Shown here piece by piece: positions 46,601 through 59,090 of a stretch of DNA of 64,000 bases. The stretch spans positions 33,129,090 to 33,193,089 of the forward strand of contig NC_087069.1 of assembly GCF_963678635.1 (NCBI RefSeq). The letters are read 5' to 3'. Source of the DNA: Symsagittifera roscoffensis. Lineage: Eukaryota > Xenacoelomorpha > Acoela > Convolutidae. A program made the position numbers and the translations under genes. Under the pieces are notes generated by a model. The model was not told the origin of the DNA and ran no database searches. It saw only the letters and a list, made by a program, of their open reading frames with translations. Position 1 is the stretch's first letter, and every line of letters starts with the position of its first letter.

Positions 46601-49600
46601 ATTAAGGCGTAGAAAAATTCTTTTGTATTTTAGGTTCTTTGCAAAGTCGATGTGGGTCAGTGTCGTTTCATTAGGATTCAACAATGGGAAACTGAGAGCA
46701 CGGAAATGTAACGAAAAAATTGTCATGGAGCAAGGGTGTCAATTGCTGCTTTACATAATATAAAGACGCGGTTTTGAAAATTATCATCAAAAATAAAAAT
46801 TGAAACTAAACGGAATCTGAAAATGCATATGATGGTTACCCGGATTTAGTGATTTTAGCTTTTCTAGAGCCTTTAGCATATGAAATGGATTTGCTTCTAT
46901 CGGGAAGTTTCTGTTTACTTAGTATATTTTTTTTGAAAAGGGAAATTTATGAAAAGAAATGCTAGCCATTGTAATCGCCAATATTTTTTTTTGCTCATTT
47001 AATTTTTTAATGTCAAACTTTTTTTTTTACTAGAATAATCTTTCAAAACTGCAAAAAATTGATTGTTTTTCGAATCCTTACTGGTTTTGGTAGTCAGCTA
47101 ATACACTTCAAAAACAATGATTTTGTCGGGCAAGAACATGTCATAGCACATATCACTTGTTTTTCGAAATTACTTCAGATACCATTATCATCCCAATCGG
47201 TTTTTAATTTTCTATTTGCGTCGTATTTTTCTTATCATATTTTCCAATTAGATTTCTTTTTCACGGGATGATGGTTGATCATCAGCATTTACCTGGGTGT
47301 CTAGGAGGTTACGGGGGTTGAGAAACTACGCTTGATACTATGATCAAATTCGTAACCTAATCTTTAACTGCTAAAAACTTGAAATCTCGAACCTTATCCC
47401 TCCATGACTTTAACATTTATTGCTGATTTCAAAGTAACGCTGTCACAAATCATTGTTTTTATAGATTGAATCCATTTTTGTGTGAAAAAAAGTTTTGAAG
47501 CAATTTTTGTAATAAAACGTTCTTAAAACTGACAACTGTTTTCGAAAGTCAAACTCCGACCAAAAATATTCCGTCGTTTTCCAAAGCCGGAAAAAAACTG
47601 CTCGTATCTGATTTTCTCAGGTATGCAGAAAAACAAACAGCCGCATCCGGATTTTTTATTTGACCTGTCTTGTCTGATAAACTAATAATTAGGTTCAATC
47701 ATCGAAAAGTTTAAGGTAAGTTTTGGTTGAAACCACTCTTTCGTTTTTTCAGGGATTGTTTACTTCTGCTAGTTTCAACAAATTTCAGATGTTTAAAGTT
47801 TTTCGTCCTATACTTTTAATGTTCAAATTAAATTGATTCTTCATTCTCGATTTTTGTTCCAGTCTTGTGATTGTTCGTAAAAGTTATAATTGGTTCACGG
47901 CTGGTATGACTGCTTCCGCATATCATCAAATTTTTGTTCTCATAAACAAAAATTCTTCAGAGTTTTTGCTGATATCTCGAAAAAATTAAGGCGTAGAAAA
48001 ATTCTTTTGTATTTTAGGTTCTTTGCAAAGTCGATGTGGGTCAGTGTCGTTTCATTAGGATTCAACAATGGGAAACTGAGAGCACGGAAATGTAACGAAA
48101 AAATTGTCATGGAGCAAGGGTGTAAATTGCTGCTTTACATAATATAAAGACGCGGTTTTGAAAATTATCATCAAAAATAAAAATTGAAACTAAACGGAAT
48201 CTGAAAATGCATATGATGGTTACCCGGATTTAGTGATTTTAGCTTTTCTAGAGCCTTTAGCATATGAAATGGATTTGCTTCTATCGGGAATTTTGCGTTT
48301 CCTTAGTACATTTTTTTGAAAAGGGAAAATTATGAAAAGAAATGCTAGACATTGTAATTGCAAATAATTTTTTTGCTCATTTAATTTTATAGCGCCAAAC
48401 TTTTTTATTACAATCATTTTTCAAAATTGCAAAAAATGACTGTTTTTCGAATCCTTACTGGTTTTGGTAGTCAGCTAATACACTTCAAAAACAATGATTT
48501 TGTCGGGCAAGAACATGTCATAGCACATATCACTTGTTTTTCGAAATTACTTCAGATACCATTATCATCCCAATCGGTTTTTAATTTGCTGTTTGCGTCG
48601 TTTTTTTTATCATATTTTCCAAATACGTTTCTTTTTCTTGAGATGATGGGTTGATCATCAGCATTTACCTGGGTGTCTAGGAGGTTACCGGGGTTAACAA
48701 ACTACGATGGATCCTATGATCAAATTCGTAACCTAATCTTTAACTGCTAAAAATTTGATATCTCAAACATTATCTCTCCTTGACTTCAACCTGTATTGCT
48801 GATTTCGACGTAACGCTGTCAAAACTCATTGTTTTTATAAATTGAATCCAAGTTTGTGTGAGAAAAATGTTTTTTGCAGCAATTTTTTGTTACAAAGTTT
48901 CGTAAAAAAAAAACAACTGTTTTCGAAAGTCAAACTCCGAGCACAAATATTCCGTCGTTTTCCAAAGCCGTAAAAAAATGCTTGTATCTGAATTTCTCAG
49001 GTATGCGGAAAAACAAACAGCCGCCTCTGGATTTCTTAATTGACCTGTCTTGTCTGAAAAACTAATAATTAGGTTCAATCACCGGAAAATTTGAGGAAAG
49101 TTTTGGTTGAAACCACTCTTCCCTTTTTTCAGGGATTGTTTTTTTCTGCTAGTTTCAAGAAACGTCAGATTTTTAATGTTTTCCGTCCTATACTTTTACT
49201 GTTCAAACTAAATTTATTCTTCATTCTCGTTTTTTTTTCAGTTTTGTGTCTGGCTCGTAGGAGTTATAATTCGTTCCACGGCTGGTATGAATGCTTCCGC
49301 ATATCATTAGCTTTCTGTTTTCATAAACAAAACTTCTTCAGAGTTTTTGCTGATATCTCGAAAAAATTAAGGCGTAGGAAAATGCTTTTGTATTTTGGGT
49401 TGTTTGCAGAGTCGATGTCGGTCAGTGTCGTTTCATTAGGGTTCACCAATGGGAAATTGAAAGCACGGAAAAGAAACAAAAAAAATGTCATGGAGCAAGG
49501 GTGTCGATTGCTGCTTTACAAATTATACAGACGCGTTTTTAAAAATTATCATCAATTATACAAATGAAAACTAAACGGAATCTGAAAAAGCATATTATGG

Positions 49601-51626
49601 TTACCCCGGTTCAGTGATTTTAGCTTTTCTAGAGCCTTAAGCATATGAAACGGATTTGCTTCTATCGGGATTTTTGCGTTTCCTTAGTGTACTTTTTTGA
49701 AAATGGAAATTTCTGAAAGGAAATGCTAGTTATTGTAATCGCCAATATGTTTTTTTGCTCATTTAATTTTATAGCGCCAAACTTTTTTATTACAATCATT
49801 TTTCAAAATTGCAAAAAATGACTGTTTTTCTAATCCTTACTGGTTTTGGTAGTCAGCTAAGACACTTCAAAAACAATGATTTTGTAGGGCAAGAACGTTT
49901 TATAGCACATATCACTTGTTTTTTGAACTTACTTCAGATATCATTATCATCCCAATCGGTTTTTATTTTTCATCATCAGCATTTACCTGGGTGTCTAGGA
50001 GGTTACCGGGGTTGAGAAACTACGCTGGATCCTATGATAAAATTCGTAACCTAATCTTTAACTGCTAAAAATTTGAAATCTGGAACCTTATCTCTCCTTG
50101 ACTTTAACCTGTATTGCTGACTTCGACGTAACGTTGTCAAAAATCATTTTTTAAATAAACTGAATCCAAGTTTGTGTGAGAAAAAAGTTTTTTTTTTGCA
50201 GCAATTTTTGTAATAAAACGTTCTTAAAAATAACAACTGTTTCTGAAAGTCAAACTCCGAGCACAAATATTCAGTCGTTTTCTAAAGCCGGAAAAAAACT
50301 GATCGTATCTGAATTTTTCAGGCATGCAGAAAAACAAACAGCCACCTCCGGATTTCTTATTTGACCTGTCTTGTCTGAAAAACTAACAATTAGATTCAAT
50401 CACCGAAAAATTTGAGGAAAGTTTTGGTTGAAACCATTCTTCCGTTTTTTCAGCGATTGTTTTTTTCTGCTAGTTTCAAGAAACTTCAGATTTTTAAATC
50501 TTTCCGTCCTATACTTTTTTGTTCAAATTAAATTGATTCTTCATTCTCGATTTTTGTTTCAGTTTTGTGTCTGGCTCGTAGGAGTTATAATTGGTTCCAC
50601 GGCTGGTATGAATGCTTCCGCATATCATTAGCTTTCTGTTTTCATAAACAAAGTTTTCACACAGTTTTCGCTTATTTTTCGTAAAAATTAGGGCGTAGCA
50701 AAATGCTTTTGTATTTCATGTTGTTTGCAAAGTCGATATTGGTTAGTGTCGTTTCATTAGGATTTAAAGATGGGAAATTGAGAGCACGGAAAAGAAACGA
50801 AAAAATTTTCATGTAGCAAGGGTGTCGATTGCTGCTTTACAAATTTGAACACGCGTTTTTGAAAATTATCATCATTAATAAAAATGAAAACTAAACGGCA
50901 TCTAAAAATGCATATGATGGTTACCCCGATTAAGTGATTTTAGCTTTTCTAGAGCCTTTAGCATATGAAACGGATTTGCTTCTATCGGGAATTTTGCGGT
51001 TCCTTTGTATATTTTTTTGAAAAAGAAAATTTATGAAAGGAAATGCTAGTCATTGTAATCGCCAACATATTTTTTTGCTCGTTTGATTTTAAACTTTCAA
51101 ATTTTTTATGATTAATATAATCTTTTGAAACTGCTAAAGAATGACTGTTTTTCAAATCCTAACTGGTTTTGGTAGTCAGCTATGGCACTTCGAAAACAAT
51201 GATTTTGTCGGGCAAGAACGTTTCACTTGTTTTTTGAACTTACTTAAGATACTTTTACCATCCTGATCGGTTGTTTTTGATTTTCTGTTTGCGACGTTTT
51301 TTTCTTATTATATTTTTCAAATACGTTTCTTTTTTACGGGATGATGGATTCACCATCAGCATTTACCTGGGTGTATAGGGGTTGCGAAACTACGCAGGGT
51401 ACTATGATCAAATTTGTAACCTAATGTTTAAGTGCTAAAATTTTGAAATCTCGAACCTTATCTCTCCTTCAGCTTAACATGTATTGCTGATTTCAATGTA
51501 AAGCTGTCAAAAATGAGGCCGTTTTTGTAATAATACGTTTTTAAAAACAACAACTGTTTTCGAAGGTCAAACTCCGAGCAGAAATATTCCGTTGTTTTCG
51601 AAAGCTGGAACAAGACTGCTCGTAAC
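43681..51626. repeat. Run of about six short units, array right end
   Basis: Markers lie at about 43880, 45268, 46647, 48031, 49413 and 50732, with steps of 1319-1388 bp. The last unit is the most diverged, as expected at an array edge. A 1384-bp unit (about 45,720-47,103) is nearly repeated at 47,104-48,487, with a mosaic patch around 48,280-48,430. I see no gene in this stretch. Confidence 0.85.
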
Positions 51627-51960
51627 AGGGCGAAGCCCTGAATGTTCCGACTGCTTTTTAAGGTTTATGGAGCAGTAAAAACGTTAAATGAAATATTTTT
51701 TCTTTCATAAAAAAACAAAATGATTTTTTTTCAACTTGAATTATTTTTAAATTTAAATCATCACCCACACGCCATATAAAGTACAAAAGGATAAATTTCG
51801 CTCCTTGTAACAAATCAGTTAAGGCAAATAAGCTTCTTTCAACCAATTTAGAACGAAGACACATATTAACTCTCCGCTTACACGTTAATAGCGAGAAATA
51901 TATCGCGCGTTAATTGTCCCAAATTGGCCAAAATGGCAATCTTTAAATCTCCACAACTTT
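51627..51960. repeat. Dispersed repeat, copy 1 (diverged partner at 55,222)
   Basis: It begins with the perfect hairpin CAGGGCGAAGCCCTG and shares the CCCTGAAT...TGCTTTTTAA...TATGGAG start with 55,225-55,270. It also shares a CGCGTTAATT end region with 55,440-55,450. It abuts the array's right edge. It is a short non-coding mobile repeat by appearance. Confidence 0.6.
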
Positions 51961-52783
51961 ACAAAAAATGATCACAGGTGAAATACCTTTTTAATTTTGA
52001 AGTCAGAACAACAATGCCTTTTGAATGATATAAAATAATTCCGTCAAAAATGGCTAGTTAAAAAGTCGATATTTGTCTAAAGGAAAAAAACCCACCCCGA
52101 GCACAAATATTTCGTTGCTTTCGTATCGAAATCAAAACAACAATAAATAAGTGTGGCCTACAGGAAACTATGCATTTGGATACAAACAAGTTCTTGATCT
52201 AATCTTATTTTTAATCAACGGGCATCAAAAGGATAATAAAAGATCTTAGTACTTTTGTCTACATATGCGATATCTGTTGAAACAATTGAAATGGTTAGAT
52301 TGAGTCGCAAATATGGACATATTTGCATTACCAAAATAGAATGAGGTGAAACGAGTAATAATTGTTAGCTAAGAAACTGTCAGTTTGAAAATAAAAAACT
52401 AGTTTTTGAAAACACACACTATCAATCATGTTAATATAAATTTTGAATCTTTTTTGATTCATTTGTGATAAAATCAATGTAAGCTTCTTTTCAATGAGCA
52501 ATACTGGTTTTTCTGGAGAATCATTCGGTCATATAATTTACTCTTTCATTATCTATTAAGTTGTGCCAGATAAAGAGTTCAAAGGAATCCATCATTCGTT
52601 ATGACAAATGGTAAAAACTTGTCGATACTACTGGAGGTTTAGGTGGGAACTGATCCATGAAGTTGCAAATTGTCAGGATTGAAAAAAGAAATTAGTTTTT
52701 TAGTAAAAATTAGTTAGCGGCTTAAAAAGGCTTTTTGTATTTTTGGTAATTATTGTGTTATTCATCGTTCAATCCAATTCAGG
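51961..52783. other. Intergenic, no gene seen
   Basis: This is AT-rich sequence between the array edge and the 3' end of the ZU5-like gene. No open frame of note and no repeat recognised. Confidence 0.6.
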
Positions 52784-55700
52784 TCATCGTTCACACAAGT
52801 CATCGCCAGTTGGGATTGCGTCCTCCCCCAAGAACGTCCTTAACTCTGGCGATAAGTCCGGCGCCTGAAGCTTGTAGTATGAGTCATCGTTGAAGGCTCT
52901 CTTCATTCTGCCTTTGAGATAATTTTCGTCACAAAATACCATTATTTCAGCCAGGGCTTTTCGGTTCTTCGGTTCCAGACAGTTTTCGCTCCCCTCCACA
53001 CCTTCGTCCATTGTTTGCAATGTTTTAAGCTTCGCGTCGTCGTGACCTGATCTGAACCGATCGTCAAACAAACTTTCTAAGCTCTCTTTGATTTGGCTCT
53101 TTTTGAAATTATTTTCAGATTCAGCGTTTCTTCTCCAGAAGTTTGCAGTCATTATTTCGCTCCAGCTCCATTGCCTAGCAGTTTCCATCTCATTAGAAAA
53201 TGATGATGACTTACACTTTGTTGCGATTGAGTCCTGAAACTCTTTCAATTTCAAACTTGTCTGTCTTTCATTTAAGCCTTTAATTTTGCTGTCAATAATT
53301 CTTTCGACTGTATCAGTGAAATCCACCGTAACCAGACACGACAGATCATCTCGAGGCAATTCTATCCCGTCTGTTACAAAAAGAATCCAGTTGTCGCCTA
53401 GCCTGTCAATGAAATCAGATAACATCGACACTGACAAATGTTTTTCCCTGTTTTTGCCTAGACTATTCAGTTCATCTTTTAGAAGGAATGGAAATTTGAT
53501 GCTATTTGATCCAAATTTAAAATTAGCACTGGTCCGTTGATATGCCTCAGATGGTGGCTCAGCGTCATCAAACTTGTAGGGCCAACAATTGTCGTTCTTG
53601 TAGCCAAACTGCTTGAATACGCGTGGCTTACTATAGTCCAACCGCTTAGGTATCCCAAATTGCAACGTTCGGTCATCTCGCAAAAAGATTGTATGTGGCG
53701 GGGACTCTGAAGTATAAAAAAAGAAGTTTATAAAACTTGAAAATTTTTTTTGATAAAGTTAAGGTAATGTAAGATATGTTTCATGAAAACCAGTGCTGAT
53801 ATTTAACAAGGATAGCTAGCTGCTGTGCAAGTAGCATAGAAAACTTAGATCATTATAGTTTTAGAAAAAAATTCAAAATGAAAGACAGAATTCCAAGAAA
53901 AATAGAAAATCATTCAATTTTTTTTGTAAAATGAAAAAAAAATCCCCGAATTTCTAGCTTTTTTTTATTAGGGGGGCTGTATTAATTGAAAAGAAAACGA
54001 AAAACTAAAAAGTGTTGAAAGAGAAAATAATAATTTGAAAATTTGGTATAATTGAATTGGGAGGTCATCTTCATCAAATCTCCTCTAAATTAATCGGCAA
54101 CCCGAAAATACTCCGACCAAGTTTTCTGGACATTGAGAGAATTTTTTCAAAATTTAATATAGAAACGGAATCACGATCAAAATGTGATACCACATTTGAC
54201 TCCATACGAGTCTTTTGTGAGGTTGAGGTAGTCAAAACTGGCTGGAAAAAATACTACGAGAGTCCAAAATTCCTTCCATCTCTTCGAGAGTAGTCGAAAC
54301 AATAAAATGTTGTCCAATCTAAGCATTTGGCAGTGACGTGTTGAAATAAGAAGCAATCTCAAGTTTAAAACTAATAGAAGTACATTATGAAGTAGACTGA
54401 TATCAACTTACCTTCCATGCTTATTTCAACTAGGCCTGTTTGTTCCATAACTCTGTAGGTTTGCATGTCACTCAGTCTGCTGTATGACCAATTTGGTTTC
54501 GTTCTGAATGCTTCGGTCTCGGCACTGTTTCGAAATGGTCTGCAAGCAAAATCCAGTTTGAAGTCAGAAGTATCATTTTCCGATTGTATCGGTTGTTTCA
54601 TCAGGAAATATACAGCTGACTCATCAAAAAGCAGAAGCTCGTCAAAGTAATAGGAATTTCGAAGCATGTCAGTTGCCTAAAATTATGCTCAAATTAACGT
54701 CACTTTCCTGTAACATTATACTTTGCCAAGATGATTGGGTTATCTGCAGCAGTTTTTTCAACTCAAAAATGAAGCTACATTTTCCAAACAGCTGAAAAAT
54801 GGCATAGGTAGCTTGAAAAATTAAAAACAACTAAGTCTGAAAACAAAATCAATTCGAACCACGGCCATCTGATTGGAAATCATTTGTCTCTAGCACAAAC
54901 GTAGTTGCTTTAATGCCGGAGTTAATTTTGCATTTTACTTCGATAGAAGTGAACTAGTATTATGGCTCAGGCATGGCTTGTGTTTTTTTAGGCCCTAATT
55001 GAAATTTAACATTACACAATTTTGAGATATTTCATCAATAATTGAAGAGAAAAGTATTGATTAACTAAAATTTTTAGGAAGGCCTTCAAAAAATTTAAAT
55101 GCCGCTAAATGTTAAATTTTTTGTTGCAAAATATAGTTTTAGCCGATCACCTGAAAACGTCTCTGATAAACACTAGAATACAGGTTGATTATGTCCTGCA
55201 TGTACAGCAAAACTGCTGAAATCACACAACACCCTGAATATTCCCAATGCTTTTTAAAGTCTATGGAGGAGTGTTTGTTACTAATAAATTGAATTGTTTT
55301 TTTTTTGAGTTTTTTTGAAAACTATACCACCATATGCTATGTAAAGTACACATTGATTGATTTCGCCTCAATTCAATTTGGAATGATTTTTAAGTTGGAA
55401 TAAATTTCAGCTTTTGAGTTAATAGCACGAAACATATTCCGCGTTAATTATCCCCGATTGACCAAATTGGCATTTTTTTGCTACAATGCTGGTTTTTTTT
55501 CCAGTTATTCATCAAAAAACTTATGAACTTATAGATTGAGCTTCTGTATTTTTGATACTATTTAGCTGTAAATAATTTCAACCAATCAGATTTGACCATT
55601 GTGATGAATTGACAATCATGAAAAAATACGTTTTGAGCCGTATAGTACAAAAACCACAGTGCTGAAAAAAAAGACAGCATTTAGAGAGGGCGACCAGCAT

Positions 55701-58067
55701 GAAAATCTGAAAATTGAAGGTCGTATAAACTAACTTAAAACATCGAAGCAAAAATTCAAAATTATTATCAAAATCAAAAAAACTATGCACCAAGAATGTT
55801 ACAAATCAAAGTTTCTTCACAAAAATAATTTTTTGCATGCAACCAGTGTTACAGATTGGGATGTGACTGATTGCTAATTGTATTTAGGAATTTTATTTGG
55901 TTGCTGAATTTTTTGTGTGTATTGTAATTCTGAAAAATATAGCTATCGATATGATTCAAATTTCATGCTAGACGAGCGGTTACTGTATTTAGACTATAAA
56001 CGCTCAGTTGTATGATCGCGAAAAAATAAGCTGAAAATAATAGCTGGACTAGATTGTTTTAAACACAAAACATAAAATTCAGTTCTTGAAATAAAAAATA
56101 GCGAATTTGAATTTGGAACTGCGTTAAATTTGAAAAAAATATTGGCAAAAAAGCAAGTTTTTATTGTATGAGAAGCAAAAAATAAATATAATTTTTTCTT
56201 CACATTTATTGAAATGTCATTTTTTGTATAGAGAAAAACCTGTTTTATTTAAAATCTTTGTTTTGTTCAAAAATGGTAATTAAAAAAATACACTTACAGC
56301 TGTTCTAAATTTTATCACCGCGGCAGGTGAAAAATCAAATGCTTTGATTGTTGCCGTATGCTCGTTAATTGACAATTGTTTCCTGAAACTGCTACGAGTT
56401 TCGAAGGTGCTCTGCACACCAAAATCCTTGTCAAAAATCGGCAACTCAATTTCCACTCTTCGCAAGAACTGCGTATGCTTCTCCAGTGAAATGTAAACCA
56501 CGGGTGTGATAACCATCTCATTCTCTCTTAGTTTAACGGTGTTGCTTGGAAAAACAATTTCTAAGTGAATTCGTCTTTTTCCAAGAAGACAATTTTCGAG
56601 AAAAATGATCCTCACGTAATGTGTCTCTCCCTCTGGATTTGTGTTTTTGAACGTCAGTCGTTTCTCTTTTCCAGTAAAGAGTATCTGTTGTGTGAGAGTT
56701 CTTCCTAGTTTCACTTGAGTGACTTCCCATTCGTAGTCAAAATTGACACTAGGAAACTCGGTTATGCTTGATGGGTGACTTTTAAGAAGTTTTGAAATGT
56801 TCTGTTGACCCGCCTTGATCATTTCTAGCAGTCTATTGAATTCATTCAACACCATGTTAGAAGATATCTTGTTGTCTTGCTGTGAGATAGTGTCCAAGAG
56901 TTTAGTCTCAGTTCTCTGAAGCCAGTTGGAGGTGATAAGATCCTTAATAAGTCTAGCTACGCCCTTCATCGTCATGGCTGACTTTCGTACACTCGAATCC
57001 ATTAATTGTTGTGAGATAAGGTGAGATTGCTGTGAGATAGTGTCCAAGAGTTTAGTCTCAGTTCTCTGAAGCCAGTTGGAGATGATAAGATCCTTAATAA
57101 GTCTAGGTTCGCCCTTCATCGTCATGGCTGACTTTCGTACATTCGAATCCATTAATTGTTCAATCAACCATTCATGAACTTTTTTGGGAACGGCACTTTT
57201 AACAAACCCAATTTCTCCAATGCGCTTACGATCGAGTACAATTTGAATAAATCTGAAGTCTGAAAAACTAGAGTCGCCTGTTTTCAAAAGTCCGGCTACT
57301 TGGTCGTTCTTATTTTCTATGACTTCACAAAAGTGTGCATGTTTTTTCCGTATGTTATTCAATTCTGAAGTGTCTGAAGAAGATGACACAATAGCAATAG
57401 TTGCAACATAGCTGGAACCAAAAATGACAAACTCTTCGAACTGATTGGCATCTTCGAAAAAGAAGTCTGTCCAGACAACATTTTGTTCATCAAGCTGCTC
57501 GGTCGTTTTCTGTTGATCAACATTGCCGGCAACAGTGCCATCAACACTGTTGCTGGCGCTGTTGATCAGTTGAGCACCAGTGTCATCTGTGTCATAGCCG
57601 TCAACATCTGTATCATATCCACTGTCCGTCATCGAAGACTCAATGACGGAAGCAACCAGTGAAGATACATCAATTGTGCTTTTAATGTTCGAAATATTCT
57701 GCTGAATTTTCTTACAGTATTCTGCTGAAATTTCATTTAGGATAGTTTTACTAACTGACCGTAAATTCAAAAGCCGTCGATCGATCGTCGGGTTGATTTG
57801 AAGGCTCTGATGGCTGAGAAAAAGATCTTTTAGTTTTCCAGACAGTTCATCTAGATGATCTGACAATTCCTGTTCAGATTCAGAGCTTAGAGTCGATGTG
57901 AGTGAAGCTATCAGAAGAAGTATTTTCGTGGAAGAGTGAAGTAATTGGATTTTTTCAGTTATCTTTTTTTCTTCTGTTTCCAACCAATCTTTCGCCATTG
58001 AACTCACTTGTGCACCTTGCGTCGAGATGTGATTATCTGGTGGTTCATGTTGCTTTTTATCTGTCAT
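52784..58067 (-). CDS. Predicted 985-aa host protein with a ZU5-like segment, three exons
   Basis: Coding exons are 58067-56298, 54676-54412 and 53706-52784. Donors are GTAAGTG and GTAAGTT; acceptors are TTTTAG and TTCAG. Both junctions are in phase (0 and 1) and give 986 codons including the stop. The ATG at 58067 is the first in the frame. Residues 25-150 are helical and polar. Residues 150-170 are acidic with two GYDTD repeats. Residues 303-352 and 353-402 are an almost identical 50-residue tandem duplication. Residues about 450-545 resemble a ZU5 domain: a VFPSNTV stretch, then ENEMVITPVVYISLE and RRVEIELPI, like the 'LSPVV..GP....PV.L.lPH' core. ZU5 proteins include UNC5, ankyrins and PIDD and often act in signalling or cell death. 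Exons 2 and 3 encode ~395 aa that I do not recognise. The product may be an adaptor; the ZU5 call is tentative. Confidence 0.7.
53707..54411 (-). other. Intron 2 of the ZU5-like gene
   Basis: This is a 705-nt intron. A plus-strand frame of 78 codons (54057-54293) lies inside it but lacks an ATG, so it is not called. Nothing else is seen. Confidence 0.7.
54677..56297 (-). other. Intron 1 of the ZU5-like gene, with a dispersed repeat
   Basis: This 1621-nt intron has a GTAAGTG donor at 56297 and a TTTTAG acceptor at 54677. It holds the second copy of the dispersed repeat (55,222-55,490). The remainder is AT-rich without recognisable features. Confidence 0.7.
55222..55490. repeat. Dispersed repeat, copy 2, inside intron 1
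   Basis: It is diverged from 51,627-51,960 but collinear: CCCTGAAT, TGCTTTTTAA, TATGGAG, a GTAAAGTACA middle and a CGCGTTAATTATCCC end. Confidence 0.55.
56862..57161 (-). repeat. In-frame 150-bp tandem duplication in the ZU5-like gene
   Basis: 57161-57012 and 57011-56862 are almost identical, with only a few differences. Each encodes 50 residues around LMDS.VRKSAMTMKG and NWLQRTETKLLDTISQQ. Because 150 is divisible by three, the frame is kept. Confidence 0.9.
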
Positions 58068-58116
58068 GTCTAGTTTGAGTCCTAAGGTCCTATTTTTTAC
58101 GATTTCGATGTTCAAT

Positions 58117-58250
58117 TCAACTCAGTAAACGAGTTAATATGAGAGTTTTTGTTTGTTTTTGGTTCAATACACAAAACCAAATTGGCTCACCTGGAGCTAC
58201 TGATCTGGTGACACGAAGAGCAATGAAAAAATGACGGCAGACTTTTTATA
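58117..58250 (-). promoter_or_regulatory. TATA promoter and 5' leader of the ZU5-like gene
   Basis: A TATAAAAAG box reads leftward from 58250. A start site is expected near 58,220. The leader has a donor-like CCAG/GTGAGC at 58191/58190 and a weaker acceptor near 58,121, which would make a ~70-nt leader intron. The leader contains no ATG before 58067. Confidence 0.6.
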
Positions 58251-59090
58251 ACTACGTTGTTACAACAAGCTGACAGCACACTCATTGGCCAAATATGATT
58301 TAAAATAAAAACATTTGAAAACTATAACAATGGCTCATTATTGCATTGCAGATCAACAAATGAATGAAAAACCAGAAAAAACAATTGAAAAACAGCAAAA
58401 CAACCTAATTCATAAGCTAGAACGAAAGTTAGCCGAAGAGCTTAATTCACATTAGGACTCAAAAATTGCAGTTTTCGTATGAATAAAAAATGCGCAAAAC
58501 CTGATGTCCAGAAAAGAAACAATGATAATCCATCGATTGCAGTATAATAATAATGTCTATCAATGAAATTAATCTGTAGATATCATAGTTTTTGAAAATT
58601 TTTCATGAAGACCAAATAAAAATTTCAAACTGAAGTAAAATCCTTTCAGACAAAATGGCAGTCATTCCGTTTCTCCAGAAAAAGTTGTTGATCTCAGTTT
58701 TGGTGTTTATGCTGGAAATTATGTCTACCATTTATTTCATTTATTTGTAGAGTTTCTATATGTAATCATACAGTAACTTGTTGGTCTTGTGACTGTTTAT
58801 GCACAGCACCTGTTTTTTTAATTACAATTTCTTACATGTAAATTAAACATATTGGTTAGTTTATATCACAGCTGTAGCCCTAAAAATAGAGCTTCAGTGT
58901 GGTGAATAAGTTGACTAAGACTGACAAATCACAGATAAAACATCTCAATTCAACTGTTCGGATTTAAGCAAATTATATTTCTCAGAAACACAATTGGAGA
59001 AATTTTGCGTTGCGCCGTCTTAAAGTTGCACAAAGAGTTTTTCGTCTTAGAAATTTTGGTCTTACTTGCTGGAAACCCTTTAGTACAGTG
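58251..59090. other. Intergenic, no gene seen
   Basis: AT-rich sequence upstream of the ZU5-like gene. I see no coding frame, RNA gene or repeat that I can support. Confidence 0.6.

Noticed and set aside
1-51626. CRISPR-like or rRNA/tRNA arrays
   Set aside because: Repeat units are over 1 kb, with no short repeats and spacers. No conserved rRNA or tRNA sequence was recognised in the units.
54057-54293. 78-codon plus-strand frame inside intron 2 of the ZU5-like gene
   Set aside because: It has no ATG, no splice sites that would join it to a neighbour were found, and its position is opposite an intron.
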